From contig CALEBN010000068.1 in NCBI GenBank assembly GCA_937943045.1, positions 110,674 through 174,673 on the forward strand: a stretch of DNA of 64,000 nucleotides, read 5' to 3'. Position 1 is the stretch's first letter, and the number at the start of each line of letters is the position of its first letter. Both the position numbers and the translations under genes were made by a program. Of this stretch, positions 33,578-41,945 are shown piece after piece. Below the pieces are notes generated by a model. The model made no database searches. It had not been told where the DNA came from and was given only the letters and a program-made list of their open reading frames with translations. The stretch is from an uncultured Collinsella sp. (GTDB taxonomy: Bacteria; Actinomycetota; Coriobacteriia; Coriobacteriales; Coriobacteriaceae).

Positions 33578-34375
33578 ATGGATTTTACGGTCGAGAATGC
33601 GGGCACTACGATCGCCTGCCGCGAGTATGCCGGCCCGGTTGTATCGTCCGATGCACCCGCCTTGGTTTGCGTGCACGGTGCCTGCGTCGACGGCGTCTTT
33701 TTTGACGCCATCGCCCGCGAGCTCGCCTGTGACTATCGCGTCATTACCTACGACCGGCGCGGTTGCGGCGAGAGCGGCGACGCTGCAGACGGACGCTACG
33801 ACCTCGCCGTCCAGGCCGCCGACCTGCAGGCCGTTATCGAGCATATTGGCACTCCGGCAAACGTGCTCGCGCACAGTGCCGGTACGCTGGTGACTCTGGA
33901 GCTTCTCCGTGCAAACCCCGCCATAATCTCGCGTGCGATCCTGCATGAACCCGCCGTGACGGATGAGGGTGCCGGTCTGGGCGCGGCCCCGGTTTTGCTC
34001 GAGATGATCGCCGCGGGAAAGGTCTCCAGGGCATTACGGGCCTTCCTGGGCGCCATCGGCGATTTGGACCCTGAGGCCCCCAAGTTAACCGAGGCAGAAG
34101 CCAAGCATGCCCTGCGCAACGGCCGCAGCTTCATGGCAAACGAATACGGGATTACTATGACCTGCGTTCCCGATTGGGATAGCGTTCGTGCGTCGAAAAC
34201 GGTGGCCGCCGTGCTCCTGGGCGAGCTCTCGATTGGCACGCCTCGCGAGGCGGGCACAAGGGTGGCGGCTGAGCTTTTGGACTGTCCACTCGTAATGGTT
34301 CCCGGCGCGCACAACGGCCTGCGCGATCGCCCGGGAGCGGCTGCCCAGACTGTCCTTGGCATCCTGGGGCTCTAA
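33578..34375 (+). CDS. Alpha/beta hydrolase
   Basis: A 265-residue alpha/beta hydrolase. VHGACVDG forms the oxyanion region, YDRRGCGES follows beta-4, the nucleophile Ser is in LAHSAGT (a variant of GxSxG) and the His in GAHNGLRDRP closes the triad. No signal peptide. The substrate is unknown: esterase, lactonase or haloperoxidase-like chemistry are all possible. Confidence 0.82.
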   Translation: MDFTVENAGTTIACREYAGPVVSSDAPALVCVHGACVDGVFFDAIARELACDYRVITYDRRGCGESGDAADGRYDLAVQAADLQAVIEHIGTPANVLAHSAGTLVTLELLRANPAIISRAILHEPAVTDEGAGLGAAPVLLEMIAAGKVSRALRAFLGAIGDLDPEAPKLTEAEAKHALRNGRSFMANEYGITMTCVPDWDSVRASKTVAAVLLGELSIGTPREAGTRVAAELLDCPLVMVPGAHNGLRDRPGAAAQTVLGILGL

Positions 34376-34488
34376 CACCCGCAATAGCCAAAGCAGGCTT
34401 CATCCGCAAACGTTTCGGCATTGTTAACAAATGTGTTCAAAACCTCACGTCTGCGGCTGCAATCGCGCCGTCTGCCAACTCATAAAAA

Positions 34489-34541
34489 TGTAACAGCATT
34501 TACGTGCTTACCTGCATCGGCAAGGTGTTACCCTTGTAACA
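34489..34541 (+). promoter_or_regulatory. TGTTAC-N4-GTAACA palindrome upstream of the HD-GYP gene
   Basis: A perfect inverted repeat TGTTAC-CCTT-GTAACA at 34526-34541 and a further half-site TGTAACA at 34489-34495 lie 45 to 98 bases before the start codon. The arrangement suggests a regulator-binding site; the regulator is unknown. Confidence 0.4.
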
Positions 34542-34586
34542 TTTGGAACCCACCGCTACCATGCGAAGCTATCGAAAGGGCCCCAT

Positions 34587-36467
34587 ATGCTCAATAATCA
34601 CGAGGTCAATCTAACCGACGAGGAGGCTGCCGCCGAGGTCGCCCGTGTCGCGAAGACCTACCCCGTGGTACGCTTACTGTCGGCCGATCAGATTAAGAGC
34701 GAGCCTAACTGCCTGCTCGCCGGTGATCGCTGCCCTTGCCTGCGCCAGTCGAGTCTTGAGGCCTTGACAGATTCCGATGAGGTGTCGGAGCAACTGCTCA
34801 ACGATGGCGTTGAGTACCGTGCCCATCTGCGCCCTCTGAAGGTCGAGGGCAAGCCTCATGTCCTGCTGATGGTGCGTCCGATCGATGGGCAAGAGGCTGC
34901 AGAAGAGGACCTTGTCTACACCGACGTGCTGACGAGCGTGCATAATCGCCGGTATTACGAGGAAAAGCTCCGAAGCGCCCGCATGAATGCCGGCGTTGCG
35001 ATGATCGACCTTGATGATTTTAGGGTCTTCAACGATACGTGTGGCCGTCATGCCGGCGACCTTGCGCTCGGTGCTGTGGCGACAGCCATGCGCAGCGGAA
35101 TCCGTTCGACTGACGAGCTTGTGCGCTATGGCTGCGACAAGTTTGTGGTTGTCATGCCCAATATTCCCTCCGATGACTTCACCCGTCGCCTGCATCAGGT
35201 GTCCGATGCCGTTCGTTCCACGATTATTCCGGGCCATGAGTACGTGAGCTTGACGGCATGTGTTGGTGGCGTTCGCATTCATGGCGAGACGGTCGATGAG
35301 GGCGTTGGCCGCGCTGTCCAGTTACTGAGCCGCGCTAAGGCAAAAGCCGGTACGGTCGTGACCGATGCCGATTCCATCGAGGCCTTCCAAAGCGAAAGGC
35401 CTTTGGTGCTTATTGTCGATGACTCCGAGATGAACCGAGTCATTCTCAGCGAGATGCTCAAGGACGAGTATTGCATCCTCGAGGCCGACAACGGTCGTAC
35501 GGCGCTCGACATGGTCGACCGCTATGGTGATGAGTTGTCGCTCGTGCTGCTGGATATTGTCATGCCGGGCATAAGCGGCTTTGAGGTGCTGGCCGGTCTG
35601 TCGCGCCGATCGGTTAGTGACAATCTACCTGTCATCATGATTTCGAGCGAAGATTCCGAGGATATGGTTCTGCGCGCGTACGAGCTGGGCGCCTCGGACT
35701 ATATCAACCGCCCGTTTGACTCCCGTGTCGTGCGCCGCCGTGTAAGCAACACCATCCGCCTATACGCCAAACAGCGCCGCCTGACGAGCCTGCTGTCCCA
35801 GCAGTACAACGAGCGCGTCAAGAACAGTCGCATGCTCATCGACATCATGGCTGGCGTCATGGAGCTTCGCAACGGAGAGAGCGGCAGGCACGTTACGAAC
35901 ATCGAAAAGCTGACCGAGCTGCTGCTTGGCTGTCTGGTCCAGCGTAGCGGCGCGATCTCCCTCGACAATGAGGAGCGCTCCACGATTGCTCTGGCTTCGG
36001 CGCTGCACGATATCGGCAAGATGTCGATTGACGATGCGATTCTCAACAAACCCGGGCGCCTTACGTCCGAGGAGTTCGAGATTATGAAGACGCATACCAC
36101 GATCGGCGCCGACATGCTGCTTGAGCTGGGTAGCCATCACGCCGGCAATGCGCTTATGGAATATGCGTACCAGATTGCGCGTTGGCATCACGAGCGCTGG
36201 GACGGCAAGGGTTATCCCGATGGCCTTAAGGGCGACGAAATTCCCATTGCCGCACAGGTGGTTTCGGTGGCCGACGTGTACGATGCTCTGACGAGCGTGC
36301 GCGTGTACAAGGACGCTATCCCGCACAAGGAGGCAATTCAGATGATCCTGGACGGTAAGTGCGGCACCTTTAACCCGCTGCTGCTCGATTGCCTGCTCGA
36401 GGTGCAAGACCAAATTGCCGAGACGTTGGCACGCCCCGCCGATGTCGTCGCGTTTCCCACGATTTAG
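34587..36467 (+). CDS. GGDEF (degenerate) - receiver - HD-GYP signalling protein
   Basis: A 626-residue cyclic-di-GMP protein. A short N-terminal domain (1-105) is followed by a GGDEF domain (about 105-265) whose signature is GCDKF near residue 181 instead of GGDEF, so it is probably inactive as a cyclase. Next is a receiver domain (about 272-392) with the phospho-Asp in VLLDIVMPG. An HD-GYP phosphodiesterase domain (about 415-600) is intact: HDIGK near 474 and HHERWDGKGYPDGLKG. Phosphorylation of the receiver would control c-di-GMP breakdown. The Hpt gene downstream is the natural phosphodonor. Confidence 0.93.
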   Translation: MLNNHEVNLTDEEAAAEVARVAKTYPVVRLLSADQIKSEPNCLLAGDRCPCLRQSSLEALTDSDEVSEQLLNDGVEYRAHLRPLKVEGKPHVLLMVRPIDGQEAAEEDLVYTDVLTSVHNRRYYEEKLRSARMNAGVAMIDLDDFRVFNDTCGRHAGDLALGAVATAMRSGIRSTDELVRYGCDKFVVVMPNIPSDDFTRRLHQVSDAVRSTIIPGHEYVSLTACVGGVRIHGETVDEGVGRAVQLLSRAKAKAGTVVTDADSIEAFQSERPLVLIVDDSEMNRVILSEMLKDEYCILEADNGRTALDMVDRYGDELSLVLLDIVMPGISGFEVLAGLSRRSVSDNLPVIMISSEDSEDMVLRAYELGASDYINRPFDSRVVRRRVSNTIRLYAKQRRLTSLLSQQYNERVKNSRMLIDIMAGVMELRNGESGRHVTNIEKLTELLLGCLVQRSGAISLDNEERSTIALASALHDIGKMSIDDAILNKPGRLTSEEFEIMKTHTTIGADMLLELGSHHAGNALMEYAYQIARWHHERWDGKGYPDGLKGDEIPIAAQVVSVADVYDALTSVRVYKDAIPHKEAIQMILDGKCGTFNPLLLDCLLEVQDQIAETLARPADVVAFPTI

Positions 36468-36491
36468 TTTGACCAAAGGAGTTTTTAATCC

Positions 36492-36848
36492 ATGATTTCC
36501 ATGCGTGAGGCGTATGAGAAGATCGGCGCCAATTATGATGACGCGTGCACTCGGCTGATGGGCGAGGAAATGCTCGCCCGCTTTGCCCTCAAGTTTTTGG
36601 ATGACGAGAGCATGGACAAGCTGGAGGCCGCCATGGCGGCGGGAGACGCCGAGGGTGCGTTTATGGCAGCGCACACGCTCAAGGGCGTGAGCCAGAACCT
36701 GGGATTCGATAATCTGTACGAGCCGGCGGTCGTGGTGACCGAGGCGCTGCGCGGCGCCGATGCCGTTGATGGCGCTCGCGAGGGAATGCATGCGCTGCAG
36801 CAGCAATATGCGGCTACGATGTCGGCCCTGCGCGAGGCGGCTGAATAA
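36492..36848 (+). CDS. Histidine phosphotransfer (Hpt) protein
   Basis: A 118-residue four-helix Hpt domain with the phosphorylated His61 in AAHTLKGVSQNLGF. It follows the HD-GYP gene by 24 bases with AAAGGAG upstream, so it forms one operon. Hpt proteins relay phosphate from a hybrid kinase to a receiver; the receiver is likely the one in the gene before. No hybrid kinase is present in the window. Confidence 0.92.
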   Translation: MISMREAYEKIGANYDDACTRLMGEEMLARFALKFLDDESMDKLEAAMAAGDAEGAFMAAHTLKGVSQNLGFDNLYEPAVVVTEALRGADAVDGAREGMHALQQQYAATMSALREAAE

Positions 36849-36891
36849 GAGCTTGCGGGCCTTGGGCTGTGTGCCTGCCGCATATAGGCAA

Positions 36892-36932
36892 AAGGGTGCC
36901 CCGTCGGACCATGTGGCCGGCGGGGCACCCTT
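36892..36932. terminator. Bidirectional terminator
   Basis: AAGGGTGCCCCG (36892-36903) pairs with CGGGGCACCCTT (36921-36932), with further pairing inside. It lies between the convergent Hpt and C26 peptidase genes. Confidence 0.75.
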
Positions 36933-36953
36933 GTCTGTTGTGCGATTCGTTAG

Positions 36954-37763
36954 CTAGCGAGCCTGCTTAACCTTTGCCGCTGCCTCGATAAACGACTTCC
37001 ACAGGTTAAAGTCGGTCTCGAGCGTCTTCCACGTGTATTCAGGATGCCATTGCACGCCCAGGCAGAACGGCTGGCCTTCGACTTCGATGCACTCGGGAAC
37101 GCCGTCGGTTGCCTTGGCGACCAAGCGCGTGCTCTTACCCAGACGATCGACGCAGCAGTGATGTGCCGAGTTGGTCTGGATCAGCCTGTGCCCGCCAACC
37201 GCGCGCTCCAGCAGCGAGCCCGGCACAACCTCGACGGGATGCACAGGGTCGTTGAGCACGTGGGTGTGGCGCCACTGTGTGCGACCCTCGCGCGCGCCCA
37301 GGCTCGGCACGTCCATGCACAGGGTGCCGCCGGTGGCGACGTTGAGCAGCTGCGTGCCACGGCAGGTGGTAAAGAGCGGCTTTTTGGCGCGTAGCACCTC
37401 GCCGACCAGCTTAAACTCAAAGCTATCGCGGATCTCGCAGCAGAGGGTGGGGTCGTAGGGTCGATCATCGCCCCAACGTTTGGGATTGACATCGGGGCCG
37501 CCGGGAATGGCGATGCCGTCGGCGATATCGACGTAATGACGGATGACCTCAATGTCCTCGGTGATGGACATCTGCAGCGGCAGGCCGCCGGCGGCAAGGA
37601 TGGCATCGACAAAGACGCTGGCGATCTCCTCGTTGGGGGAGAGCGTCTCGCTCAAAAACGGCTTCGCCTCTTCCCAGCGCGGCGCGACGAGGATGAGTGG
37701 GCGGTCGGCGGGGGCGACGTCGACGTGCGGGGTGTATGACGATGAAGTGCGAGTTCCGATCAT
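36954..37763 (-). CDS. Gamma-glutamyl-gamma-aminobutyrate hydrolase family peptidase (C26)
   Basis: A 269-residue class I glutamine amidotransferase-like hydrolase. The nucleophile is Cys134 in TTCRGTQLLNV, and His/Glu lie in VQWHPEYTW. GIAIPGGPDVNP is the family oxyanion segment. PuuD-type enzymes cleave gamma-glutamyl amides in putrescine breakdown. No other putrescine gene is near, and the amino acid importer next to it hints at a role in gamma-glutamyl peptide or polyamine use. Confidence 0.88.
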   Translation of the reverse strand: MIGTRTSSSYTPHVDVAPADRPLILVAPRWEEAKPFLSETLSPNEEIASVFVDAILAAGGLPLQMSITEDIEVIRHYVDIADGIAIPGGPDVNPKRWGDDRPYDPTLCCEIRDSFEFKLVGEVLRAKKPLFTTCRGTQLLNVATGGTLCMDVPSLGAREGRTQWRHTHVLNDPVHPVEVVPGSLLERAVGGHRLIQTNSAHHCCVDRLGKSTRLVAKATDGVPECIEVEGQPFCLGVQWHPEYTWKTLETDFNLWKSFIEAAAKVKQAR

Positions 37764-37807
37764 AGGTGTTGCTTTCGAATCTGAAGGTGACAGGGCACAT
37801 GAGAGAC

Positions 37808-37839
37808 GTGGGACAACACTTTCAATGGATTTGTCCCAC
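37808..37839 (-). terminator. Hairpin after the amino acid ABC operon
   Basis: GTGGGACAA (37808-37816) pairs perfectly with TTGTCCCAC (37831-37839). It lies 12 bases after the ATPase stop on the minus strand. There is no T-tract, so its strength is unclear. Confidence 0.5.
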
Positions 37840-37851
37840 GGGGCGGTCTGG

Positions 37852-38616
<765 letters not shown>

Positions 38617-38652
38617 GGTGCTCGGCTCCTTATGACTCGAAATGGTAAAGCG

Positions 38653-39486
38653 TTAGCGGATGATGGTCGCGCCGGTCTTGTGCGAAACGTAGACAGCGGC
38701 CTTGTTAATCGCGACGTTGATGAGGATGTAGATGACCGCGATCACCAGGTAGACCGACACGAGGGCGTCGTAGTTGGTAATGAGCACGCGGGCATTTTGC
38801 ATGAGGTCGGGGTAGCTCACCACGTAGGCGACGGTGGTGTCCTTGACCACGACTACAAGTTGCGAGATCAACGACGGAATGATAAAGCGAATCGCCTGTG
38901 GCAGCACGATTTTAAAGGTGATTTTGGCCTTGGAGAGACCGAGCGCCTGGGCTGCCTCGACCTGACCGCGCGGCACGGCATTGACGCCGGCGCGGAAAAT
39001 CTCGGCCAGTACGCCGGCCGCAGCGAGCGCGACGGGCAGTGTGAGCATCCAAAACGACGGCAGCGAGATCTTGTACTGCGGCAGCACCAAAAAGAAGAAG
39101 TAGATGAACAGCAGGCTCGGCACGCCACGGAAGAAGTCGGTAAGCACGCGGCAGACCAGCTGCAGCGGCTTAATGTCGCTGGTGCGGCCGAGCATAAGGG
39201 CTAAGCCCAGCACCAGCGCGATGGCGCCAGCGGTGAGTGCGACTTTAACGGTGCCCTCAAAGCCGGCAAGCAAGAACTTCCAGGTGGTGAGGTGCGTAAA
39301 GAAGTACCAGTAGTGGACCGAAAGCTGACCGGTCACATAAAAGCGCTGCAACACGAGGGCGACGAGCACGGCGACGGCAACAAGCGAGATGGCGGTGCCG
39401 ATGCGAATCTTGGCGCGCATCTTGGGGCCGGGAGCCTCGTAGAGCGCATCGCGCATGGTGAGCGCGGAGGTGGAGTGCTTGCTCAT
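38653..39486 (-). CDS. Polar amino acid ABC transporter permease
   Basis: A 277-residue permease of the HisMQ/GlnP type with about five membrane helices. The EAA loop is visible as EIFRAGVNAVPRGQVEAAQALGLSKAKI. A hydrophilic N-terminus of about 30 residues precedes the first helix. Its start overlaps the stop of the other permease by 4 bases, so synthesis is coupled. Confidence 0.93.
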   Translation of the reverse strand: MSKHSTSALTMRDALYEAPGPKMRAKIRIGTAISLVAVAVLVALVLQRFYVTGQLSVHYWYFFTHLTTWKFLLAGFEGTVKVALTAGAIALVLGLALMLGRTSDIKPLQLVCRVLTDFFRGVPSLLFIYFFFLVLPQYKISLPSFWMLTLPVALAAAGVLAEIFRAGVNAVPRGQVEAAQALGLSKAKITFKIVLPQAIRFIIPSLISQLVVVVKDTTVAYVVSYPDLMQNARVLITNYDALVSVYLVIAVIYILINVAINKAAVYVSHKTGATIIR

Positions 39487-40142
39487 CGGAGGATCCTCAC
39501 CTTCTTATCGATGTAGTTGCCAATGTGGCTCACCACAAAGGCCGTGCCCAGGTAGCCGAGCGCCGAGATAAAGAACGCGGCGACGCCGCCGAGCGAGCGC
39601 GTGTTGATGTAGCTCACCACGCCGGTGAGCTCCTGCGGTTTAAGCGGCACCTGGCTGCCGAGCGCGGTGGTGAGCATGACGGCGATAAAGAGGTTCGTCA
39701 TGGGCAGCACGCTCGAGCGCAGCGCCTGCGGAATCACGATCTTGGCGAGGATACGGCTGAAGCTCATGCCCAGCGAGCGGGCGGCTTCCACCTGGCCGAC
39801 GCCGACGGTGTTGATGCCGCTCATAAAGTTCTCGGAGCCAAAGGCCGAGCCCAAAAGGACCGTGGCGACGATAACGCAGGTGCGGTAGGGCAGAACGACC
39901 TTAAGCGGCGGCAGCGCATAGACGACGATGATGAGCAGCGCGATGCCGGGGATGTTACGGAAGACCTGAACATACAGGTCGCCAAAGACGCGCAGCGGCT
40001 TGAGCGGCGACACGCGCATCACGGTGACGGCGACGGCCAACACCATGGCGATGGCAAACGACTCAAGCGTCATGCCCCAGGTTGCTAGCAGCGCGTCAAT
40101 ATAGTTCTGGCCATAGAGCGACCAGAGCTCGGAGAGACTCAT
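39483..40142 (-). CDS. Polar amino acid ABC transporter permease
   Basis: A 219-residue permease, shorter than its partner, with the EAA loop ENFMSGINTVGVGQVEAARSLGMSFSRI. The two permeases form a heterodimer in the membrane. GGGAGG lies just before the ATG. Expression relative to the binding protein is probably lowered by the hairpin at 40167. Confidence 0.93.
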   Translation of the reverse strand: MSLSELWSLYGQNYIDALLATWGMTLESFAIAMVLAVAVTVMRVSPLKPLRVFGDLYVQVFRNIPGIALLIIVVYALPPLKVVLPYRTCVIVATVLLGSAFGSENFMSGINTVGVGQVEAARSLGMSFSRILAKIVIPQALRSSVLPMTNLFIAVMLTTALGSQVPLKPQELTGVVSYINTRSLGGVAAFFISALGYLGTAFVVSHIGNYIDKKVRILR

Positions 40143-40154
40143 GCGGACCTCCCG

Positions 40155-40192
40155 CCGATAAGGAAAGGGGCTCCCGTGTGTACGGAAGCCCC
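40155..40192 (-). terminator. Intra-operon attenuator between binding protein and permeases
   Basis: GGGGCTCCCGT (40167-40177) pairs with ACGGAAGCCCC (40182-40192) with one mismatch. On the minus strand TTTCCTTAT follows. Partial termination here would give more binding protein than permease, a common layout. Confidence 0.65.
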
Positions 40193-40280
40193 GACAACTC
40201 AGTGAGGAAACAGTTTATCGCAATAAAGCGCATCGTGCGTTTCCATATGGTTTCGTTGCGGCCGTTACCAGGCTCGCTGC

Positions 40281-41276
40281 CTAGGCCCCGATCTCGGGCA
40301 GCTCGGGAACATTGGTGTCGCCCGTACGGTCGCCGATGCAAATCTGCCACAGCTCAGTCCAGGTGCCGTCGTCCTCGATCTTCTTAAGGAAGTCGTTGAC
40401 AAAGGCAACGCCGTCGGAATCGAGCGGCAGACCGATGCCATAGGGCTCCTTGCTGCCGAAGGGCTTGCCGGCGATCTTGTACTTACCGGGCTCGCGGACC
40501 AGGGCGCTCTGCTGCATGTTGTTATCGATGACGTAGGCGTCAACGCGGCCCTGCTGGAGTGCCTGGCGGGCCTCCTCGTCGGTCTTGAACTCCTGCTGGC
40601 TGGCCTTGGGGGCGAACTCCTCCAGGATGGCGGGGCCGTTGGAGCCGGACTGGACGGCGACGTTCTTGTCGGCCAGGTCGTCGACGCTCTTGATGTCGTC
40701 GTTGTCGGCGAGCACCAGGATGGCCTGCTGCGTGTAGTAGTAGGGACCGGCAAAGGAGACGAGCTTCTTGCGCTCGTCGGTAATGGTGTAGGTGGCAAAG
40801 ACAGCGTCGACCTGGCCGTTCTGCAGAACGGACTCGCGCGTGTCCGAGGTCACCTGGGTGATCTCGACCTTGTTCTCGCCCAGAATGTAGTTGGACAGGA
40901 GCTGTGCGATACCGGCGTCGAAGCCGCGGGTCTGACCGTCTTTCTCGTTGAGGAGGGAGAAGAGCGTGGAGGTCTGAACGCCACCGATCTTAAAGACGCC
41001 GGCGTCCTTGACGGCCGTGGCCCAGGTGCTGGTGGCGATGGCGTCGTCATCGGCCTTGGGGCCGTCGTTGACGAGCTTGTCGAATGCCTTGGCATCGAGC
41101 GTGGTGGAAGCCTCGGTATCCTCGGAGCCCTTGGAGGAGCCGGTGGCGGAACCCTTGTCGGCCTCGGCGCTGGTGTCAGAGCAGCCGGCAAGACCAAGGC
41201 CGGCGACGGTTGCGAAGGTGGCGGCAACGAAGCCGCGGCGGTCGAGAACGACCTGCTGGGAGAGGTTCTTGCTCAT
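40281..41276 (-). CDS. Amino acid ABC transporter substrate-binding lipoprotein
   Basis: A 331-residue type II periplasmic binding protein. The leader has a twin-arginine-like DRRGFV (12-17), a hydrophobic core and the lipobox LAGC with Cys32, so it is probably exported by Tat and lipid-anchored. A Ser/Glu/Asp-rich linker follows. The segments GFDAGIAQLLSNYILGENKVEIT and QVDAVFATYTITDERKK fit the glutamine/glutamate-binding family. Substrate is probably Glu, Gln or another polar amino acid. Confidence 0.92.
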   Translation of the reverse strand: MSKNLSQQVVLDRRGFVAATFATVAGLGLAGCSDTSAEADKGSATGSSKGSEDTEASTTLDAKAFDKLVNDGPKADDDAIATSTWATAVKDAGVFKIGGVQTSTLFSLLNEKDGQTRGFDAGIAQLLSNYILGENKVEITQVTSDTRESVLQNGQVDAVFATYTITDERKKLVSFAGPYYYTQQAILVLADNDDIKSVDDLADKNVAVQSGSNGPAILEEFAPKASQQEFKTDEEARQALQQGRVDAYVIDNNMQQSALVREPGKYKIAGKPFGSKEPYGIGLPLDSDGVAFVNDFLKKIEDDGTWTELWQICIGDRTGDTNVPELPEIGA

Positions 41277-41391
41277 GGTAGAACACCTTTCTCAATAAAA
41301 TCCCTAGCGGTTGAGTAGAGTTATACCCTATCCCGCTCAAATGGGTCAACACGAAATAACTCAGAAACATACTTGTCTTATGGGTTATTAT

Positions 41392-41432
41392 ACCTACCAA
41401 AAAGGGACAGGTTTATTTTGGTAGGTTTTATC
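41392..41432 (+). repeat. REP-like hairpin, CCTACC variant, copy 5
   Basis: ACCTACCAAAA (41392-41402) pairs with TTTTGGTAGGT (41416-41426), followed by TTTATCTGGGCAAAC. Compared with the 23028 copy, one stem base pair has changed on both sides (GC to AT), a compensatory change that argues for selection on the hairpin. Confidence 0.75.
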
Positions 41433-41518
41433 TGGGCAAACGTCGATTATTGTAGTTAAGAAAGCGTTTTGCGGATGGCGTGGTCGCTCGCGGCGGTCGC
41501 TATAATGGCGGCAACGAA

Positions 41519-41555
41519 AACCACCACAAAGGGGACAGGCACCTTTGTGGTGGTT
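41519..41555. repeat. Terminal hairpin of the array element, left
   Basis: AACCACCACAAAGG (41519-41532), loop GGACAGGCA, CCTTTGTGGTGGTT (41542-41555): perfect 14-bp arms. Its loop is the exact reverse complement of the loop in the right terminal hairpin. Confidence 0.8.
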
Positions 41556-41588
41556 CTTGCAGATGTGGCGGCCCGCCTCGCTGCTTTG

Positions 41589-41883
41589 TCTCAATCTGTA
41601 ACATCTGCAGTCGTTTTTGCCGAGTAACTGTTGCAGATTGAGATTTTCTCTTAAGGGAATTCGAATGTCTCGATCTGTAACAGGTAGACGAGGAAATGGG
41701 TTCTTACTGTTACAGATCGAGATTTTACCCTTAGGGGGATTCGAATGTCTCGATCTGTAACATCTGGACGGACAAAAGGTCTCTATCTGTTACAGATTGA
41801 GACAAAGGCCAGGGACTAAGACGTCTTGTCTAGATCTGTAACAGGTAGACGGGAATTCGGGCCCTAGATGTTACAGATCGAGA
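41589..41883. repeat. Array of four hairpins with 15-bp arms and 25-nt loops
   Basis: Four units lie at 41589-41643, 41668-41722, 41748-41802 and 41829-41883. Each has a left arm close to TCTCGATCTGTAACA and a right arm close to TGTTACAGATCGAGA, and each loop is exactly 25 nt with different sequence. Unit period is 79-81 bases. The first two linkers are alike, ending TTCGAATG. No ORF with a ribosome binding site covers the array. It lies between dxs (stop at 41946) and the binding-protein gene. Confidence 0.85.
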
Positions 41884-41904
41884 TAATCGCGCCGCGAAAA
41901 CAAA

Positions 41905-41941
41905 AACCACCACAAAGGTGCCTGTCCCCTTTGTGGTGGTT
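41905..41941. repeat. Terminal hairpin of the array element, right
   Basis: AACCACCACAAAGG (41905-41918), loop TGCCTGTCC, CCTTTGTGGTGGTT (41928-41941). It ends 4 bases from the dxs stop codon, so it may also terminate dxs. Confidence 0.8.
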
Positions 41942-41945
41942 TTCT

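Noticed and set aside
41660..41750. tRNA T-arm (TTCGAATG strings in the array linkers)
   Set aside because: No acceptor stem, anticodon arm or CCA context surrounds them, and the string is part of the repeated linker.
41589..41883. CRISPR array
   Set aside because: The arms alternate in orientation to form hairpins, units are 80 bp with conserved linkers, there are only four units, and no cas gene is near.
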